A stretch of DNA of 5,635 bases. Source: Bacteroidales bacterium. GTDB lineage: Bacteria; Bacteroidota; Bacteroidia; Bacteroidales; ML635J-15. A program made the translations under genes and the position numbers. Where the stretch lies: the NCBI GenBank assembly GCA_017997855.1, contig JAGOEF010000121.1:1-5635 (forward strand), written 5' to 3'. Each line of letters opens with the position of its first letter. Position 1 is the first letter of the stretch. This document shows positions 3,785-5,635 of this stretch, one piece after another. A model generated the notes under the pieces. That model did no database searches and was not told the DNA's origin. It was given only the letters and a program-made list of their open reading frames with translations.

Positions 3785-5635
3785 CTATTTCGAAATGATA
3801 TAAAACTCCGTTCTCCGGTTCATGGCGCGGTTCGCCTCATTAATATTCGGAACCAGAGGACTCGATTCGCCATAGCCTTTATAGCTCATACGCGATGCAG
3901 GAATACCCTTCGTAAGCAGATACTGATACACCGATTTGGCACGCTCGTTCGATAAACGCTCATTGGTAATATTTTCGCCCACATCGTCGGTATGCCCGCG
4001 TATTTCGAATCTAATCGTTTTGTTTTCCAGCAGAAAGTCCGAGAAGTTGTCGAGAACCAGCAGGCTTTCCGGACTAAGTTGTGCCGAGGCAAATGAAAAA
4101 TTAATATCGTTAATCTTAACTGCCTGTCCGGGTTCAATGGGTTTAACCTCAAAATCAACCACCATAATCTCCTCAAAAATATCTTCAACCTCAACCGCAT
4201 TCTCAATATAAAACGAAGTAAAACTGTAATCTTCCTTCTTCACCACCAGCAAAAAATTATCATCCTTCTTCTCTTCGGTGATGGTTACGGCCACAGCATA
4301 CTTCCCGGTTACCGAATCAACCATACCTGTGGTTACCTCCTTAGTCTGCAGGTTCTTCACTTCCACACTCGCATTGGTCAGTGCCTGTCCGGTTTCGTCA
4401 ATCAGCTGTCCTTTTACAAACATTACCTTTTCGGGACGTGCCGCTTCATAAAGTTCCATTGAATAAATGTCCCAACCCCCCTTACCATCAAACTTATTCG
4501 AAGAGAAATAGGCCTTTTTGCCATCAGTACTCACAATAAAACCCACATCGTCGTCGGTAGTATTAATCGGATAACCAATATTCTGAGGCTGCGTCCATTT
4601 GTCATCGCGGAATTTACTGTAAAAAATATCGAACCCACCCACACCCGGATGTCCATCCGACGAAAAATACAATGTCTGACTGTCGGAATGCATAAACGGC
4701 GATTTTTCGTTGCGTGATGTATTGATTACCGGGCCCAGATTAACAGCCTTTCCCCATGCACCGGTTTCATCTTTCTTACTGTAGTAAATATCGCTGGTGG
4801 GTTTATTCTCATCCCAGCCCACATTTTCGGGACGCATGCTGGCAAAATACAACGTATTTCCGTCCGCACTAATCGAAGGCTGACTTTCCCACGAACGGAA
4901 CCCGTTGATATTCGGGCCGAGGCTTTTCAGTTCCGACCAATCGCTCCCCTGACGTTGCGAAACATAAATATCGCAGTTGTCGTAATCGCGGCTCACAAAC
5001 TCACAAATAGTAACATACAAGGTATTATTATCAATCGAAATACTGGCAGCTCCCTGATTTTTACCACGATTAAAAGGGTTCGTCAATGCCGATGCGTTCT
5101 CGTAAATTTCCGTACCGTTATCGTTATGTACACGGTTGGCCGCCGTAAACTCTTCAACAAATTCGTCACCATAAATCGAGGTCAGGTTTTTCCCCATATA
5201 AGCCTGAGTATAAAAAGCAATACTTCCGTCGGGCGATATCAGCGGCAGGTATTCATCGTTTTTCGTGCACACACCCTCAACCGGAACCGGTTGAAATGGC
5301 ACAGGATTACTCAGTAAATTGAAATAGTTGTTCAGAAATGTCAGTTTCGCCTTGGCATTTTCGAAATTCTCCGACTTTCGGTCACCCTTCGATACAAATA
5401 TGTTGAGGTACTTCTGCGCATTTTTGTAATTATTTTCATCGAAATAAATAATTCCCAGCAAATAATTCACCGAGTAGTTGTCGTATTGTGGACAGGTTTC
5501 GGCTACTTTCAGCAGACAGGCCTTGTAGAGGCTGTAGTTCATCTTCTCGGTTTTCGTATCCCGCGATTGCGTATAACGGTAATTATAAATCTCCGACAAC
5601 ACCAGCCAGGCTTCCGTAAAACTGTCGTCTTCTTC
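3785..5635 (-). CDS. TPR / PD40 beta-propeller / OmpA-family envelope protein, PorE-like architecture (N-terminus outside window)
   Basis: Residues are counted from the GTG at 5602. The frame stays open for 11 more codons to the window edge (E-E-D-D-S-F-T-E-A-W-L), so that GTG is not the true start, and the signal peptide lies beyond the window. In order: a TPR-like helical region (about 43-90); PD40/WD40-like propeller strands with SPDG, SADG and STDG turns and LYFxS motifs (about 115-385); a carboxypeptidase-regulatory-like beta domain (VKGQLIDETGQAL, about 396-450); and an OmpA C-terminal peptidoglycan-binding domain (about 496-603). The last contains GHTDD and NERLSNERAKSV; D539 and R554, 15 residues apart, match the diaminopimelate-binding Asp/Arg pair. 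The domain order is that of PorE, a lipoprotein of the Porphyromonas gingivalis type IX secretion system that anchors the machinery to peptidoglycan. Bacteroidota carry several such paralogues, so a T9SS role is possible but not shown. It converges on the relic, 19 bases apart. Confidence 0.93.
   Translation of the reverse strand, partial: EEDDSFTEAWLVLSEIYNYRYTQSRDTKTEKMNYSLYKACLLKVAETCPQYDNYSVNYLLGIIYFDENNYKNAQKYLNIFVSKGDRKSENFENAKAKLTFLNNYFNLLSNPVPFQPVPVEGVCTKNDEYLPLISPDGSIAFYTQAYMGKNLTSIYGDEFVEEFTAANRVHNDNGTEIYENASALTNPFNRGKNQGAASISIDNNTLYVTICEFVSRDYDNCDIYVSQRQGSDWSELKSLGPNINGFRSWESQPSISADGNTLYFASMRPENVGWDENKPTSDIYYSKKDETGAWGKAVNLGPVINTSRNEKSPFMHSDSQTLYFSSDGHPGVGGFDIFYSKFRDDKWTQPQNIGYPINTTDDDVGFIVSTDGKKAYFSSNKFDGKGGWDIYSMELYEAARPEKVMFVKGQLIDETGQALTNASVEVKNLQTKEVTTGMVDSVTGKYAVAVTITEEKKDDNFLLVVKKEDYSFTSFYIENAVEVEDIFEEIMVVDFEVKPIEPGQAVKINDINFSFASAQLSPESLLVLDNFSDFLLENKTIRFEIRGHTDDVGENITNERLSNERAKSVYQYLLTKGIPASRMSYKGYGESSPLVPNINEANRAMNRRTEFYIISK
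4346..4351. other. CTGCAG hexamer, predicted target of the restriction-modification pair
   Basis: This was the only CTGCAG found on reading the window. It lies in the OmpA-family gene, and none was seen inside the restriction operon. If the nuclease has BsuBI/PstI specificity, this site should carry N6-methyladenine in the native host. Confidence 0.6.

Noticed and set aside
3886..5317. ORFs in other frames across the OmpA-family gene (3886-4206 on -, 3936-4211 and 4955-5317 on +)
   Set aside because: The reading frame of the OmpA-family protein is continuous here with clear PD40 and OmpA motifs. The alternatives have biased composition and no motifs.

Overview
The window looks like Bacteroidota, probably a Bacteroidales/Marinilabiliales-like lineage. 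The evidence is a promoter of the Bacteroidota type (TTTG, 19-base spacer, TAnnTTTG), A-rich start regions without clear Shine-Dalgarno sequences, and a TPR/PD40/carboxypeptidase-regulatory/OmpA protein of a kind typical of this phylum. The species cannot be fixed from the sequence.

Layout: (1) 1-325, the 3' end of an unidentified gene on the + strand. (2) 326-617, a non-coding stretch ending in a well-formed promoter with dyad symmetries at the predicted transcription start and at the first start codon. (3) 618-3434, a compact three-gene restriction-modification operon: an Xre-type controller/regulator (TTG start), an Eco57I/M.PstI-like N6-adenine DNA methyltransferase, and a BsuBI/PstI-family restriction endonuclease. 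The genes overlap by 11 and 4 bases. (4) 3450-3765, a decayed fragment whose translation gives the C-terminal winged-helix tail of an AlbA_2/RecG-like ATP-binding protein, broken by an in-frame stop and a frameshift. (5) 3785-5635, on the - strand, most of a large OmpA-family envelope protein with the domain order of the type IX secretion component PorE; its N-terminus lies outside the window.

The methyltransferase should protect host DNA at the site the endonuclease cuts. By family this is probably CTGCAG, which is an inference. The small regulator probably controls the shared promoter through the dyads. The operon is clearly more AT-rich than both flanks (hand counts of 16/60 and 17/60 GC inside the methyltransferase gene against 29/60 in each flank). 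Together with the gene debris beside it, this suggests a horizontally acquired defence cassette between resident genes. I do not see a wholly new system. The most distinctive points are the regulatory architecture of the operon and the broken gene behind it.
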